Shown: piece by piece, positions 25,697 through 35,527 of the stretch
How positions within the stretch are numbered: position 1 is the first letter of the stretch
Layout: each line of letters begins with the position of its first letter
From: CAWBQO01 sp963790965
GTDB lineage: Bacteria > Bacteroidota > Rhodothermia > Rhodothermales > DASSAV01
Length of the DNA: 64,000 nt
Assembly (NCBI GenBank): GCA_963790965.1
Contig: CAWBQO010000001.1
Location: forward strand, 124,001-188,000
Direction of reading: 5' to 3'
The notes under the pieces: generated by a model
What the model was told of the DNA's origin: nothing
The model's input: only the letters and a program-made list of their open reading frames with translations
Database searches by the model: none
Translations under genes and position numbers: made by a program

Positions 25697-28606
25697 TTAG
25701 AACGGCCGGTAGCGGAGCCCCAAATTGAACGAGCTGCCGTAGAACTCCTGGTTGCGCAGGAATCGAGCGGTGCTCTGAACCGACGTGTCGGGTCGGTCCG
25801 TAAGGTTGTTGAGTTGGCTATACACGGTCAGAGAGGGGAGCAGGCGATAGCTGATCTGTGCGTCCCACCGCGTGTACGTATCAAAGAAGGCGACATTGCC
25901 GTCGTTCGAGCCGTAGGAGGTCAGGTTACCTTCCTGATAGAGGAAGGAGACGCGGCCGGAGAACTTACCCTTGTCGTAGCCGAGAGACACGTTGGCCACA
26001 TGATCCGGCTGGTCCAGCATGCCGAGCGTGACGTAATAGGTGGAGTAGGTCGTCTTGGGGATGTAGAACGGCGGCTCCGCGACCGTCTTTGCGCTCAACC
26101 GCTCGATCTGCGTCTCCGAAAAGATGCGGGCATAGTTGGCGTTGAACACGATACCGGAGAGCGGCCCGGGCAGCCACAGCAGATTGGCCTGCCAGTCAAG
26201 CTCGAGGCCGCGCACGTACGTCGGCTCCTCAAGATTCATCGGCGCGTTGATCGTGTAGCCGGTAAACTCCGGGAAGTTGTACGCCGCCGCCGTGGCTCGG
26301 TCCTGCAGTACGATGTCGGCGTCGTAGATCACGCCGTCGATCTTCTTGAAGAACCCGCCCGCGCTGAAGAGGCCGATCCGGTTGGAATAGAAGGACACGT
26401 AGGCATCGATGTTCTGCGAGCGGGAGGGCCGCAGGTCCGGCGTTCCCTTGTCGATGCGCTGCGTCGCATCGCTGATCCGGATGCTGGGCGAGATGAACGT
26501 AAACTCGGGTCGAGACTGCGTCTCGGTATACGCGAGGCGGATGTCGAACCAGTCCGTCGGCCGAATGCGTGCCTGCACCATCGGAAACCATCCATCATAA
26601 TTCTGGGTGGAGGTAGTGTCCCGAAGCCGAATAGAGAGGTTGTCGTCATCGGCGAAGGTGCTCGGCGCGCGGCCGAAGAAGGCGTCGAACGCCGTGCGTG
26701 TGTGCTCATACCGAACACCGGGCAGTATCATGATCCGCGGACCGATGTTGATCTCGGACATGATGTATCCGGCCGCGACGTCCTCGTCGGAGCCGTAGTC
26801 GGCGAAGTCTCCCCACGCCGCGCGATTCATGATTGGGAAAAGCGCATCATGAATACTGTTCGCCAAGCTTCGACTGCCCGGATAGTAGAATGTGAAGGAA
26901 TCATCGAGTAAGCCACGCTCGAGGTCGTCGTCTTCGAGGAATGACGCCAGGCCGATCTGACCGCCGGACGTTCGAGCGGCATCGGGAAAGAGCGCGACAA
27001 GCTCATCCAGCCCGCCGTTCACGCCACTGAAGAAGAGCTGGTACCAGTACTGCGTATTGTCATTCTCCCGATGCTTGCGGGCGTACTTGCCGCCTACTTT
27101 GACGAAGCCGGTGAGATTGCTACCGAGGGTGTAGTTGAGCTGAAGATTGGCCCGGGCGGTCCGGTCCTCTTCTTGCATCTCCTGCAAGAAGAAGTCCGTG
27201 CGGTCGAGGAACGTATCATTCAGGTCCCGCTCCACGAAGGTCGGGACAATCTCCGGCCCTTTATCGCGAACGAGGTTGCCGGTGTCGAAAGCGGCGTTCT
27301 GAGTAAAGCGCAGTCGATTGTCGAAGGGCTTGTCCAAGAGCGAGGTCGAGCGGCTGAGATTGAAGTCCAGCACGCCAAGATCGGCAAGTTTGAATTCGCC
27401 GCTGAGTGCCACGCTCCACACGTCCGTCTGCATCTCCGTATCCCGGACGTCATAGGAAGTCGAGACGATAGCGGTCGAGTAGAGGTTTTCGCGCGTCACG
27501 AAATCGCGATTCAGACGATTGAAGAAGTTGGTGAGTTGGAGCGTGCCCATGGGCAGCTTGTAGTCCAGAAGAAGGCTCGCGCCGTAGCGATCGCGCGTCT
27601 CCACGCGGTCGCGAACCTGAATATCTTCTGTCAGCAGAACACGGGACGTATCTATTGAACTGCGTGCCTGATTGATAAAGTCGGCGTTCACGCGTTCCGA
27701 GTTGCGGTCGGCGCGTTCGAGATTGCCCTGCCCGAAGATGCCCAGCTTGTTGTTGAAGAAGCGATTGCTGAGCGTGAGATTGCCCTTGTACTGCCCCACG
27801 CCCTCGCTCATCGTATTGTAGCCGGTCTGAAAGACGGCGTTGGCGCGGAAGCCTTTCGGCGCTCCCCTGAGGCGGAAATTGACCGAGCCGCCGATGGCGT
27901 CGGCGTCCTGATCGGGCGTGAGGGCCTTGAATACTTCGATGCCGGCAAGCATTTCCGGAGCGACCATGTTCAGGTCCGTGCTGCGGTTCTCGAAGTCCGT
28001 GGCCGGCAGCTTGACGCCGTTGACGGTTACGTTGTTGTACTTGGGCGAGAGGCCGCGAATGACGACCTTCTGGCCCTCGCCGGCGTCGCGCTGGATCGAG
28101 ATGCCTGCCAGGCGCCCGACCGACTCGGCGGCGTTAGCGTCGGGCAACTCCTGAATGCGCGCGTCGGAAACGACGCTGACGATCTGGTTGGAGGCCAGCT
28201 GCTGGTTGATGGCCGCCACCTGCCCTTCCGCCTGCGCCGAGATGACGATTTCCTGGCCCTCGAGCACGTCGAGGCCGAGCGCTACGTTCACTTCCATGTT
28301 TTCGCCCGAAGCGAGCGTCACCGAGACACGCTTCTGCTCATAGCCGACGTAAGAAACGATAAGCTCCATGGCGCCTTCCGGAACGCGGGGGATGCGGTAT
28401 TCTCCGTTCAAATCGGTTGCCGCACCGATGGAAGTGCCGTCGATGCGGACCGTAGCTCCGGTTAACGGCTCGCCCGTTTGCGCGTCGGTGACGGACCCGT
28501 AGATCGTGCCCGGCGCGAGTGCATGCGAAGGGGCGACAAGGTACCCGGAGAGGCCGGTAACGAGGACCAGGCAAATCGCACGGCTGATCTGGCGAATGGG
28601 TCTCAT
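25697..28606 (-). CDS. TonB-dependent receptor with carboxypeptidase-like regulatory domain
   Basis: Outer-membrane active-transport receptor of about 969 residues. A signal peptide is followed by a CarboxypepD_reg domain (IYGSVTDAQTGEPLTGATVR). The plug domain contains ELPDANAAESVGRLAGISI and GQKVVIRGLSPKYNNVTVNG, and the C-terminal barrel ends SFNLGLRYRPF. It is of the oligosaccharide receptor type that works without a SusD partner, and none is encoded nearby. The ATG at 28606 has GAAG upstream; an ATG at 28633 is also possible. It probably imports the oligouronides made by neighbouring lyases. Confidence 0.92.
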   Translation of the reverse strand: MRPIRQISRAICLVLVTGLSGYLVAPSHALAPGTIYGSVTDAQTGEPLTGATVRIDGTSIGAATDLNGEYRIPRVPEGAMELIVSYVGYEQKRVSVTLASGENMEVNVALGLDVLEGQEIVISAQAEGQVAAINQQLASNQIVSVVSDARIQELPDANAAESVGRLAGISIQRDAGEGQKVVIRGLSPKYNNVTVNGVKLPATDFENRSTDLNMVAPEMLAGIEVFKALTPDQDADAIGGSVNFRLRGAPKGFRANAVFQTGYNTMSEGVGQYKGNLTLSNRFFNNKLGIFGQGNLERADRNSERVNADFINQARSSIDTSRVLLTEDIQVRDRVETRDRYGASLLLDYKLPMGTLQLTNFFNRLNRDFVTRENLYSTAIVSTSYDVRDTEMQTDVWSVALSGEFKLADLGVLDFNLSRSTSLLDKPFDNRLRFTQNAAFDTGNLVRDKGPEIVPTFVERDLNDTFLDRTDFFLQEMQEEDRTARANLQLNYTLGSNLTGFVKVGGKYARKHRENDNTQYWYQLFFSGVNGGLDELVALFPDAARTSGGQIGLASFLEDDDLERGLLDDSFTFYYPGSRSLANSIHDALFPIMNRAAWGDFADYGSDEDVAAGYIMSEINIGPRIMILPGVRYEHTRTAFDAFFGRAPSTFADDDNLSIRLRDTTSTQNYDGWFPMVQARIRPTDWFDIRLAYTETQSRPEFTFISPSIRISDATQRIDKGTPDLRPSRSQNIDAYVSFYSNRIGLFSAGGFFKKIDGVIYDADIVLQDRATAAAYNFPEFTGYTINAPMNLEEPTYVRGLELDWQANLLWLPGPLSGIVFNANYARIFSETQIERLSAKTVAEPPFYIPKTTYSTYYVTLGMLDQPDHVANVSLGYDKGKFSGRVSFLYQEGNLTSYGSNDGNVAFFDTYTRWDAQISYRLLPSLTVYSQLNNLTDRPDTSVQSTARFLRNQEFYGSSFNLGLRYRPF

Positions 28607-28652
28607 GGTATTCTTCAAGGTTGTGTACCGCATAATCACAAGGCAATGCTCC

Positions 28653-31085
28653 TCACCGGCCTTCGGCGGGCAGCACGAGGTAGGTTCCTTTAAAATCCTG
28701 ATTGATGGCGCTGACGACGGCGCGGCCGCCGGTCGGCAGCGTCATCCGGATGGTGGCCCGGCCGTTGGCCATGGCTACCCGGCGGCTGGCGTCCGGTACG
28801 CCATAGCCTTCGAGCAATCTTCCGTCGCCGTCGAGGCTGAAGTAGACGGGTTCTTCGTAGTCGAGCACGCGGCGGCCGGCTTCGTCCACCATCAGCGCCT
28901 CAACGAGCCACTCGCCGGTGCCGAGCGTGCGCGCCGACAGGCGTAACTCGGCCGGGCTTCCGTGCGGCGTATAGCTGTAGTGTACCTGGAGCGAGTCGCG
29001 GGTGGACTCTGCACCACCCGTGTAGCCGATTGCCACCAGTTCGTTCGCCCCTTCGGCAAACGGCACCGTCCAGACCAGCCCGGAGGCGGGGAACGCATCG
29101 ATGTCCTTCTCGCGCAAGCCGAGGTCCTGCCCATTGACGATCAGACGAGTGCTCTCCGTGTTGCAGAACACGTTAATCTCGCGCGGCTCGCCTGCGGGAC
29201 CCTGCCGCTCCGTCCACGTATGCGACTCGATATAACAAAAGGCGGGGTCGCCCGCCGAGGCGTCCGTCCAGTAGCTCTTAAAGACGTAGTAGGCGTCCTT
29301 CGGACGCCCGGCGCGGTCCACCAGGCCCTTCTGATTGACGTATGGCAGATCGTTCTCCGGGCGCAGCGGCGTTCCAAAATCTTTGAACGCCCACTGCGCA
29401 TTGCCCGCCAGGTCCGGAGTCGTCTCCGAAACGCGCAGGTACCAGTCGAACAGGTCCACGATGTAGTTCTCGCTCCAGTCGCCGTTCTGCGCGATGTTCT
29501 GCACCAACACCTGATTGACGGCCTCTTCGCCGCCTTCGTCCGGTCGCACGAAGCCTTCGCCGGAGATGGGATTTTCGGTGTGGCGGCCGACGTGGCTTGA
29601 TCCGCCGTACTCCATGTGAAGGAGCTGCGGATACTCCCGCTGAGCCTTCTCCAGCGCGTCTTCATATTTCGTATAGACGCCGGAATACCACCCGGACCAG
29701 ATCGAGGGCGAGAATACGTCTACGATGTCGGCACCGTCATAATACTTGCGCAGGGCCGTCAGTCGGCCCGGATCGAGTTCGTGCGCGACGTCGTGGAGCC
29801 GCTGCAGGAACGGGTTGATGGCCTCCGGCCGATCGCCGCCGGGAAAGTCAGGAAGCCAGTAGATCTCGTTGCCGAGCGACCAGAAGAAGATGCTCGGGTG
29901 GTTGTAGTTCTGCCGGATCTGCTCGCGCAGGAGGCGTTCGGTGTTGCGCTTCCACGCTTCTTCGCCGACGCCGCCCCGGTTCCACGGCAGTTCATCCCAG
30001 ACGATGAGACCGAGCGAGTCAGCCATGCGGTAGACCGTGGGGTCCTGCGGGTAGTGGCCGAGCCGTACGAAGTTGGCGCCGAGTTCCTTGATCATCTTCA
30101 TGTCGCGGCGGTGAAGGCTGTCGGGTAGGGCCGATGCATACCCGGCGTGGTCTTCGTGCCGGTGCGTGCCGCGCAGGAGCAGGCGCTCGCCGTTGAGGAA
30201 GAACGCGCCATGCGGCTCGAAGCGGAAGAACCGGTAACCCAGCGGCTCGCGGACGCGGTCCACCTCCTCGCCACCTCGCTCGAGCGCCACCTCGACCTCG
30301 TAGAGCGACGGCGATGACGGCGACCAGAGTTGCGGGTCGCGAACGGGCTTGAAGCCGATTTCTGCCCCATCTTCCCCTTCCGAAAGCGCCCTTCGCACGG
30401 TTTGTAGCACGCGGCCGCCGGGATCCATGAGACGGGCGACGAGCACATACGGCAGCGCATCGTGCCGCTCAACCTGCACGTTCAGCGTGGTCTGGGCGCG
30501 ACGGGCGGAGACCTCGGGCGTCCTGACGAGCACGCGGTCCAGGTAGGTGGAAGGCACCTGCCGCAGCCACACGTCGCGCGTGAGGCCGCCATAGAGGAAG
30601 TAATCAGCCTTTTGCGAGGGTATGACGTCCGGGTCATAGGCGTTGGATACGCGCACGAGCAGTTCGTTGGAGCCGGGCTGCAGGAAGTCGGTGATGTCCA
30701 CTTCAAATCCCACGTATCCGCCGATGTGGCCTCCGGCGCGGCGTCCGTTCACGTACACGTCCGCCTTCATGGCTGCGCCTTCGAAGTAGAGGATCGAGCG
30801 GCGACTGCCCCCCGCGTCGGGGACGTCGAGCGAGCGACGGTACCAACCCGCGTCGCGGCGGTAGCCGGGGATGAGATCCGTCGTATCCCACACATTCCAG
30901 GAGTGCGGAAGCGTCACCGGAGACCATCCTGGGGCGGCGCGGGCCTCTTCAGGAAGGGCGGTGTTGTTTTCCAAATAGGCCCAGCCCCCATTGAGCGGCA
31001 GGGTTGTTCGGCCCGGTCCCGCGGTCGCGCTGAAGGCACCAGGCGCTACGAACAGAAGGAGCAATAGAATGACTTGGAGTCGCAT
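28653..31085 (-). CDS. Glycoside hydrolase family 2 (beta-galactosidase/beta-glucuronidase type)
   Basis: An 810-residue exported GH2 enzyme with signal peptide (1-21). The sugar-binding jelly roll occupies about 25-180, an Ig-like domain 185-290 and the TIM barrel 295-600, with a C-terminal Ig-like domain. The acid/base is E407 (SLGNEIYW) and the nucleophile E492 (LLHMEYGGSS). GH2 enzymes cleave beta-galactosides, glucuronides or mannosides; the true substrate is not clear. It lies between a TonB receptor gene and a GH88 gene, so it probably trims side chains or neutral residues of a uronic-acid polysaccharide. Confidence 0.92.
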   Translation of the reverse strand: MRLQVILLLLLFVAPGAFSATAGPGRTTLPLNGGWAYLENNTALPEEARAAPGWSPVTLPHSWNVWDTTDLIPGYRRDAGWYRRSLDVPDAGGSRRSILYFEGAAMKADVYVNGRRAGGHIGGYVGFEVDITDFLQPGSNELLVRVSNAYDPDVIPSQKADYFLYGGLTRDVWLRQVPSTYLDRVLVRTPEVSARRAQTTLNVQVERHDALPYVLVARLMDPGGRVLQTVRRALSEGEDGAEIGFKPVRDPQLWSPSSPSLYEVEVALERGGEEVDRVREPLGYRFFRFEPHGAFFLNGERLLLRGTHRHEDHAGYASALPDSLHRRDMKMIKELGANFVRLGHYPQDPTVYRMADSLGLIVWDELPWNRGGVGEEAWKRNTERLLREQIRQNYNHPSIFFWSLGNEIYWLPDFPGGDRPEAINPFLQRLHDVAHELDPGRLTALRKYYDGADIVDVFSPSIWSGWYSGVYTKYEDALEKAQREYPQLLHMEYGGSSHVGRHTENPISGEGFVRPDEGGEEAVNQVLVQNIAQNGDWSENYIVDLFDWYLRVSETTPDLAGNAQWAFKDFGTPLRPENDLPYVNQKGLVDRAGRPKDAYYVFKSYWTDASAGDPAFCYIESHTWTERQGPAGEPREINVFCNTESTRLIVNGQDLGLREKDIDAFPASGLVWTVPFAEGANELVAIGYTGGAESTRDSLQVHYSYTPHGSPAELRLSARTLGTGEWLVEALMVDEAGRRVLDYEEPVYFSLDGDGRLLEGYGVPDASRRVAMANGRATIRMTLPTGGRAVVSAINQDFKGTYLVLPAEGR

Positions 31086-31114
31086 CGTGACGAGGTGCGT
31101 TCAGGGGAGAGAGA

Positions 31115-33454
31115 TCAGTCGGCCGAAAGCTGTAGTCGGCGCAGGAGCGCTTCGAGGTAGTAGTAATCGGCGTAGATGAGGGGACCGTCGACCTCAAAGC
31201 CGCCGGGCATGCTGCCGGTGCTGTGCGTGAGAAGGAACGGTCCGGGCGTGCCGTCGGGAGCGCGATAAGCGTTCGAGGCGAGGCTCGCAAGCATGAGGTC
31301 GGCCGCGCTTCGGTAGCGCGCGGCCTCATCCGGGCCTACGAAACCGCTCAACTCGTAAAGCGCCGACGCCATGATGGCTGCCGCCGAAGCGTCGCGCGGC
31401 TCCTTCGGAATGGCGGGCGCGTCGAAGTCCCAATACGGGATGCCGTCCTCGGGCAGGCGCGGGTGGTTGAGAATGAAGTCGGCCACGCGGCGGGCTTGCG
31501 CCAGAAATGCTGGGTCGCCTGTTTCACGGTAGGTCATCGTAAAGCCGTAGAGCGCCCAGGCCTGTCCCCGGCTCCATGCGGAGGCATCGTTGTAGCCCTG
31601 GTGCGTCATCTTGCGCTTCGCCTGGCCGGTGAGCGTGTCGTAATCCACGACATGGTAGGAGCTGGCGTCGTCCCGGAAATGATTTGCGAGCGTCGTTCGG
31701 GCGTGCTGGACGGCGGCATCGTAGAACGTCGAATCGCCGGTCAGGCGGGTGGCGGCGAAGAGAAGTTCGAGGTTCATCATGTTGTCGATGATCACCGGAA
31801 ACTCCCACTTTCCCCAGTCCCACGAGCGGATTGCGCCGACCGTCGGGTCGAAGCGCGTCATGAGCGTGCGGGCGCTCTCGAGGACTACATCGCGGTAGTG
31901 GGGGTCGTTCGTGAGACGAAGGCCGTTGCCGAAGCTGTTGTAGACCTTGAAGCCCATGTCATGCGTGCCGGCATTACGCTTCTCCGGCTCTACGAGGGCG
32001 GTCCAGCGGCGCGCGGCGTCGGCGTAGGCGGGGTCGCCGGTGAACTCGTAGAGATACCAGAGCATCCCCGGATAAAAGCCGCTCGTCCATTCCGTAGATG
32101 GACCGGCTCGCAGCACACCATTCTCGACCGAGCGCGGGATGCGGTCCGCATCGACGGAGTCGTCGAGAAAGGGGCGAAGGTCGCCCGTTGCCCTGCCGAG
32201 CGCGCGGGAGGCGTCGAGCGGAGCGTCTGCGATGCGCACCCGAAGGGGGTGGGCCAGCCGGCGGGCGCGGGCATTCAACTCGGACCACCACGCTTCGGCA
32301 TCCCGCACACCGGCCGACGTCCACCCGGCCCCCACGTAGTGCGTCACGGCTTTTCCGGCGGGCGCATTGCCGTGTAGCACGGCGTGTCCCTCCGGCTCCG
32401 CTATTCCCAGGACCAGGTTCTCCGGGAGGAGAATGGCCGTTCCAAGGTCCCCGTGCCCATTGTTGGCAACAGGTCCCCAGCCACTGAGCCACGTCCAGCC
32501 CTCTTCGGTGCGCGTGGACCAGACCAGCCCATCCCTGCTCACCAGCCCGGCGGCAAATGGAACCGATTCCACTCCCGGGGCCGAAAAAACGGTCTCCTGC
32601 CGGTAAACCGGCGACCCGGCATCGATCGTGATGCGGCGCGTCTCGGCCACTTGCAGCCCATCAACGTCCCGGGGCGCGTAGCGCAGTTCGACCATGGCGC
32701 GGAGCGGGCCGTCTGCGAGTAGCCGATACCCGGAGAAATTCGGCGCAGGCAGAAGTTCTCCGTTCCGGAAGACGGCCGTGCCGCCGGCTCCGAGGGTCGG
32801 GCCAACGGAGAAGAAGTCCGCGCCTTCGCCGGTGTCCTCGTGGTAGTGCCCATCGGCGTACCAGCGGTCGACGACGAGGTCCGGCGTGCGCTTGAGCCAT
32901 ACGTCGATGCCGCTGCTCACGAGTGGTTCGAGGGCGGCAAGGCCCTTGCCATAGGTGCGAAACGCCACCCGGTCGTTCTCCCATGCCACGTCGTCCCGGC
33001 GGGCATCATGGGCGACGTGCGCCCGTGAAGGAAAGGAATGCTCGGGAGCGACGGCCTGAACGTAGAAGAGGCGCGTTTCGGAGGCGCGGAAGGAAGCCAG
33101 AAACAGCAGACTGTCCACCGAGCCATCGCCGTCGGCATCGAGCGCCTGCACGGGCAGCTCCTCTCCGCTACCGAAGCCCACGACACGGACCCGCTCGGAC
33201 GCGAGTTCGGGCAGGCGATCGGCGAGCGCGCGCCAGGGTACGCTCACGACTTCATCCGCACGATCAGCCGCAACCGGGTTCTCGACGATCAGTCGTACGC
33301 CGCTCTGGGCTGCAGCCGGGCCGCTGAAGACCGGCCAAACCAGCAGCAATCCTAACGCACAGGCTACCCATCGGAGCACAGGAACCGCTGTCCCGGCTTT
33401 TATCCACGTACAGGTTGGGGCCGCGCCGGCGTCATCGACAGGGGTCGGAAACAT
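31115..33454 (-). CDS. DUF4861-GH88 fusion, unsaturated glucuronyl hydrolase
   Basis: A 779-residue two-domain exported protein. A hydrophobic segment (about 28-50, ending PAAAQ) acts as the export signal. Residues about 52-400 form a DUF4861 domain (VRLIVENPVAADRADEVVSV, DGDGSVDSLLFLASF, YHEDTGEGADFF). Residues 405-779 form GH88, with D499 (THDMGF) and D557 (IIDNMMNLELL) matching the two catalytic Asp of unsaturated glucuronyl hydrolases. It should remove the terminal 4,5-unsaturated uronate from lyase-made oligosaccharides. The ATG at 33454 was preferred because AAGGA lies about 12 nt upstream; the frame is open for another 80 codons. Confidence 0.88.
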   Translation of the reverse strand: MFPTPVDDAGAAPTCTWIKAGTAVPVLRWVACALGLLLVWPVFSGPAAAQSGVRLIVENPVAADRADEVVSVPWRALADRLPELASERVRVVGFGSGEELPVQALDADGDGSVDSLLFLASFRASETRLFYVQAVAPEHSFPSRAHVAHDARRDDVAWENDRVAFRTYGKGLAALEPLVSSGIDVWLKRTPDLVVDRWYADGHYHEDTGEGADFFSVGPTLGAGGTAVFRNGELLPAPNFSGYRLLADGPLRAMVELRYAPRDVDGLQVAETRRITIDAGSPVYRQETVFSAPGVESVPFAAGLVSRDGLVWSTRTEEGWTWLSGWGPVANNGHGDLGTAILLPENLVLGIAEPEGHAVLHGNAPAGKAVTHYVGAGWTSAGVRDAEAWWSELNARARRLAHPLRVRIADAPLDASRALGRATGDLRPFLDDSVDADRIPRSVENGVLRAGPSTEWTSGFYPGMLWYLYEFTGDPAYADAARRWTALVEPEKRNAGTHDMGFKVYNSFGNGLRLTNDPHYRDVVLESARTLMTRFDPTVGAIRSWDWGKWEFPVIIDNMMNLELLFAATRLTGDSTFYDAAVQHARTTLANHFRDDASSYHVVDYDTLTGQAKRKMTHQGYNDASAWSRGQAWALYGFTMTYRETGDPAFLAQARRVADFILNHPRLPEDGIPYWDFDAPAIPKEPRDASAAAIMASALYELSGFVGPDEAARYRSAADLMLASLASNAYRAPDGTPGPFLLTHSTGSMPGGFEVDGPLIYADYYYLEALLRRLQLSAD

Positions 33455-33699
33455 GGATGCTGTATCCTTAAAGGAGAAACACGAGGTGGTACCGGGCCTT
33501 CCCGCCGTCCGCAGCCGGCCGGATGGCATCAAAGTGGGGTCAGCGGTAGACGACCGAGGCCACACCGGAGAAGGGTCGAGAGGTGCTCGGCAGCCTTGGA
33601 ACCAGCGCCAAGGAGCCGCCGGCGCGGCGCGGCGACCGGTGGTGACGGCAACGCGCCCTTCGGTATCAAACATGCGAGCCGCAGATACTTGCATGGCGT

Positions 33700-34863
33700 T
33701 TACTGGATTTCGGGTGCTGAAAAGGGACTATGATGCGGCAGCGCACTCCGGCAGCCCGAGCTGCTGCGGACAACGAGTTCCGGCACGATCGTCGTGCGGT
33801 CGGGGACTACGTCGCCGGCCATTCGCCGGAGCAACACGTCCACTGCGGTTCGGCCAATTTCCGGGGTGCGCTGCCGCACGGTCGTAAGCGGCACGGGCGC
33901 GTAGCGGCTGCGGACGATATCATCGAAGCCGACGATGGCGATATCTTCCGGCACGCGGAGGCCTGCTTCGAGCACGGCTTCCATGAAACCGATAGCAAGC
34001 AAGTCGTTGTAGGCGAAGAAGGCTTCCGGGCGCCCCGGCGCCGCGGCCACCTGCCGCCCGCGGGAGTTTCCCGCACCATAGTGGTTGCGTTCGCCCTCGC
34101 TTTCGGCCCGAAGGATCCACCGCTCCTCGACGGGTAATCCGCTCGATTGCATGGCCTGGCGGAATCCTTCTTCACGAACCAGGCTCAGGCGGTTCTCAGG
34201 TTCGGCAGCCAGAAACCCGATGCGGCGGTACCCCTGTTCGATGAGGTGCTGCGTGGCCCAGCGCGCGCCGGAAGCATGGTCCGTGCCGACCTGCACGATA
34301 CCCGCATCGGCCACATAGGAAACCATTACGTAGGGAAAGCCGGATGCGTGTAGCGCCCGCAGCGTCGGAGTGGCGGAGTGGTCCGGCTGCATGGAGGCCA
34401 TGATGATGCCCTGCACCCCCATCTCCTGGAAACGGTTGAGCTGGAGCTTCTCCTTATCCTGCTCGTCACCGACGGCCGAGAGCATGATACTATAGCCGGC
34501 CTCGTAGGCGAAACGTTCAACGGCCTCCACGATGAGCGAGAAGTACGGGCTTCGAAGCTCGCGCAGCACCATGCCGAGCGTCCGATGGGTGGGCACCGGC
34601 ACGCCGGACGCCCGGGCGCTGCCCGCGTGCCCATCGGAGACGAACGTGCCGAGACCGGCACGGCTGTAGATCAGTCCTTCGCGGGACAGCTCCGAAAACG
34701 CCCGCTTGATCGTGATGACGCTGACGCCGTACTGCGTCGCAAAGTCGCTCTGCGTCCCGATTTTCGTGCCGGGGTGGAGGACGCCCTGCTGGATATCCTC
34801 CTTTAAACCGTCAGCGAGCTGGCGGTAGAGCGGGGTAGAGAGGGCGGGATCGAGCGCTATCAT
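33700..34863 (-). CDS. GntR-type transcriptional regulator with LacI-like sugar-binding domain
   Basis: A 387-residue regulator. The N-terminal GntR winged helix (about 1-70) reads PLYRQLADGLKEDIQQGVL and GVSVITIKRAFSELSREGLI. The remainder is a periplasmic-binding-protein-like effector domain of the LacI type (SPYFSLIVEAVERFAYEAGY, FFAYNDLLAIGFMEAVLEAG, EDIAIVGFDDI). This architecture is known from AraR. The ATG at 34863 is preferred to an upstream TTG. It precedes the DUF4861-GH88 gene on the same strand and likely responds to a sugar released by this locus. Confidence 0.9.
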   Translation of the reverse strand: MIALDPALSTPLYRQLADGLKEDIQQGVLHPGTKIGTQSDFATQYGVSVITIKRAFSELSREGLIYSRAGLGTFVSDGHAGSARASGVPVPTHRTLGMVLRELRSPYFSLIVEAVERFAYEAGYSIMLSAVGDEQDKEKLQLNRFQEMGVQGIIMASMQPDHSATPTLRALHASGFPYVMVSYVADAGIVQVGTDHASGARWATQHLIEQGYRRIGFLAAEPENRLSLVREEGFRQAMQSSGLPVEERWILRAESEGERNHYGAGNSRGRQVAAAPGRPEAFFAYNDLLAIGFMEAVLEAGLRVPEDIAIVGFDDIVRSRYAPVPLTTVRQRTPEIGRTAVDVLLRRMAGDVVPDRTTIVPELVVRSSSGCRSALPHHSPFSAPEIQ

Positions 34864-34905
34864 GCGAATCGCGAACGGATGTGGGTTCAACGTATACTGA
34901 ATATG

Positions 34906-34923
34906 CTGAATATATCTTTTCAG
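34906..34923. promoter_or_regulatory. Inverted repeat upstream of the GntR-LacI-type gene, candidate operator
   Basis: CTGAATATATCTTTTCAG has 5-bp inverted arms (CTGAA/TTCAG) in an AT-rich block directly upstream of the regulator gene. A related ACTGAATATGCTGAAT stretch precedes it. Position and base composition suit a promoter with autoregulatory operator. Confidence 0.35.
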
Positions 34924-35527
34924 TGCAAGTCATTTCGTAAGCGGTTACAAGAAAGGATGCGGGCGAAGGACGCCCTGTGTCGCCCTCCATTGTGAGGGTA
35001 ACCTTCGGGCACTCGTACTCCAGCCGGAGCAGCATCAGTGTGATGTGCTTGCGGCGCAGCTGAGCCTCGATTGCCGGCGTTGCATCCGCATAGGACCAGC
35101 CGGGATCCGGGCGACCGCGCGCGCGAGGACCCGCTGGAAAGAGCCGCTCCTCGATCTGCTCCCCGGCAAACAGGTACGCGACAGGCCCGTAATGCCCCGC
35201 CGCATCGGCACGTTCATGGACATGACGCCCGCCGTCCTCATCTATACTTTAGCCTGGACGGTGCCGGCAGGCTCCTCGACGGCGACGGCATCCTCGGCAT
35301 CACCGCCGCGCGCTGCGCGATGTTCTGGTGAAGACCGCCGGGCAGGATTTCCGGCCGACGCCCGCGCCGCAGGAGGCCCGCGGGTTCGGCGCGGCAGCGC
35401 GAAAGGGCGGCCGACCTGCAGGTGCGCCGTTTCCCCCCACAATTTCGTACGCCTGCCCCCGCCGCCGCTCGGTGGCGTGCCGTATTATCACGTCCGCAGT
35501 ATTGTTTCAGATCTTACCTCTCCGGGG
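34924..35527. other. Mosaic of gene scraps, no intact gene
   Basis: About 600 bp without a supported gene. The minus strand near 35035 has a short protein-like frame (MLLRLEYECPKVTLTMEGD). The plus strand at 35205-35243 carries 39 nt identical to dctM. The rest has no recognised content. Confidence 0.4.
35205..35243 (+). pseudogene. 39-bp dctM fossil
   Basis: Exact match to 8009-8047 in the intact dctM, encoding GTFMDMTPAVLI. Identity ends abruptly at both sides. It is too short to function and looks like the residue of a second TRAP permease gene or a recombination product. Confidence 0.6.
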
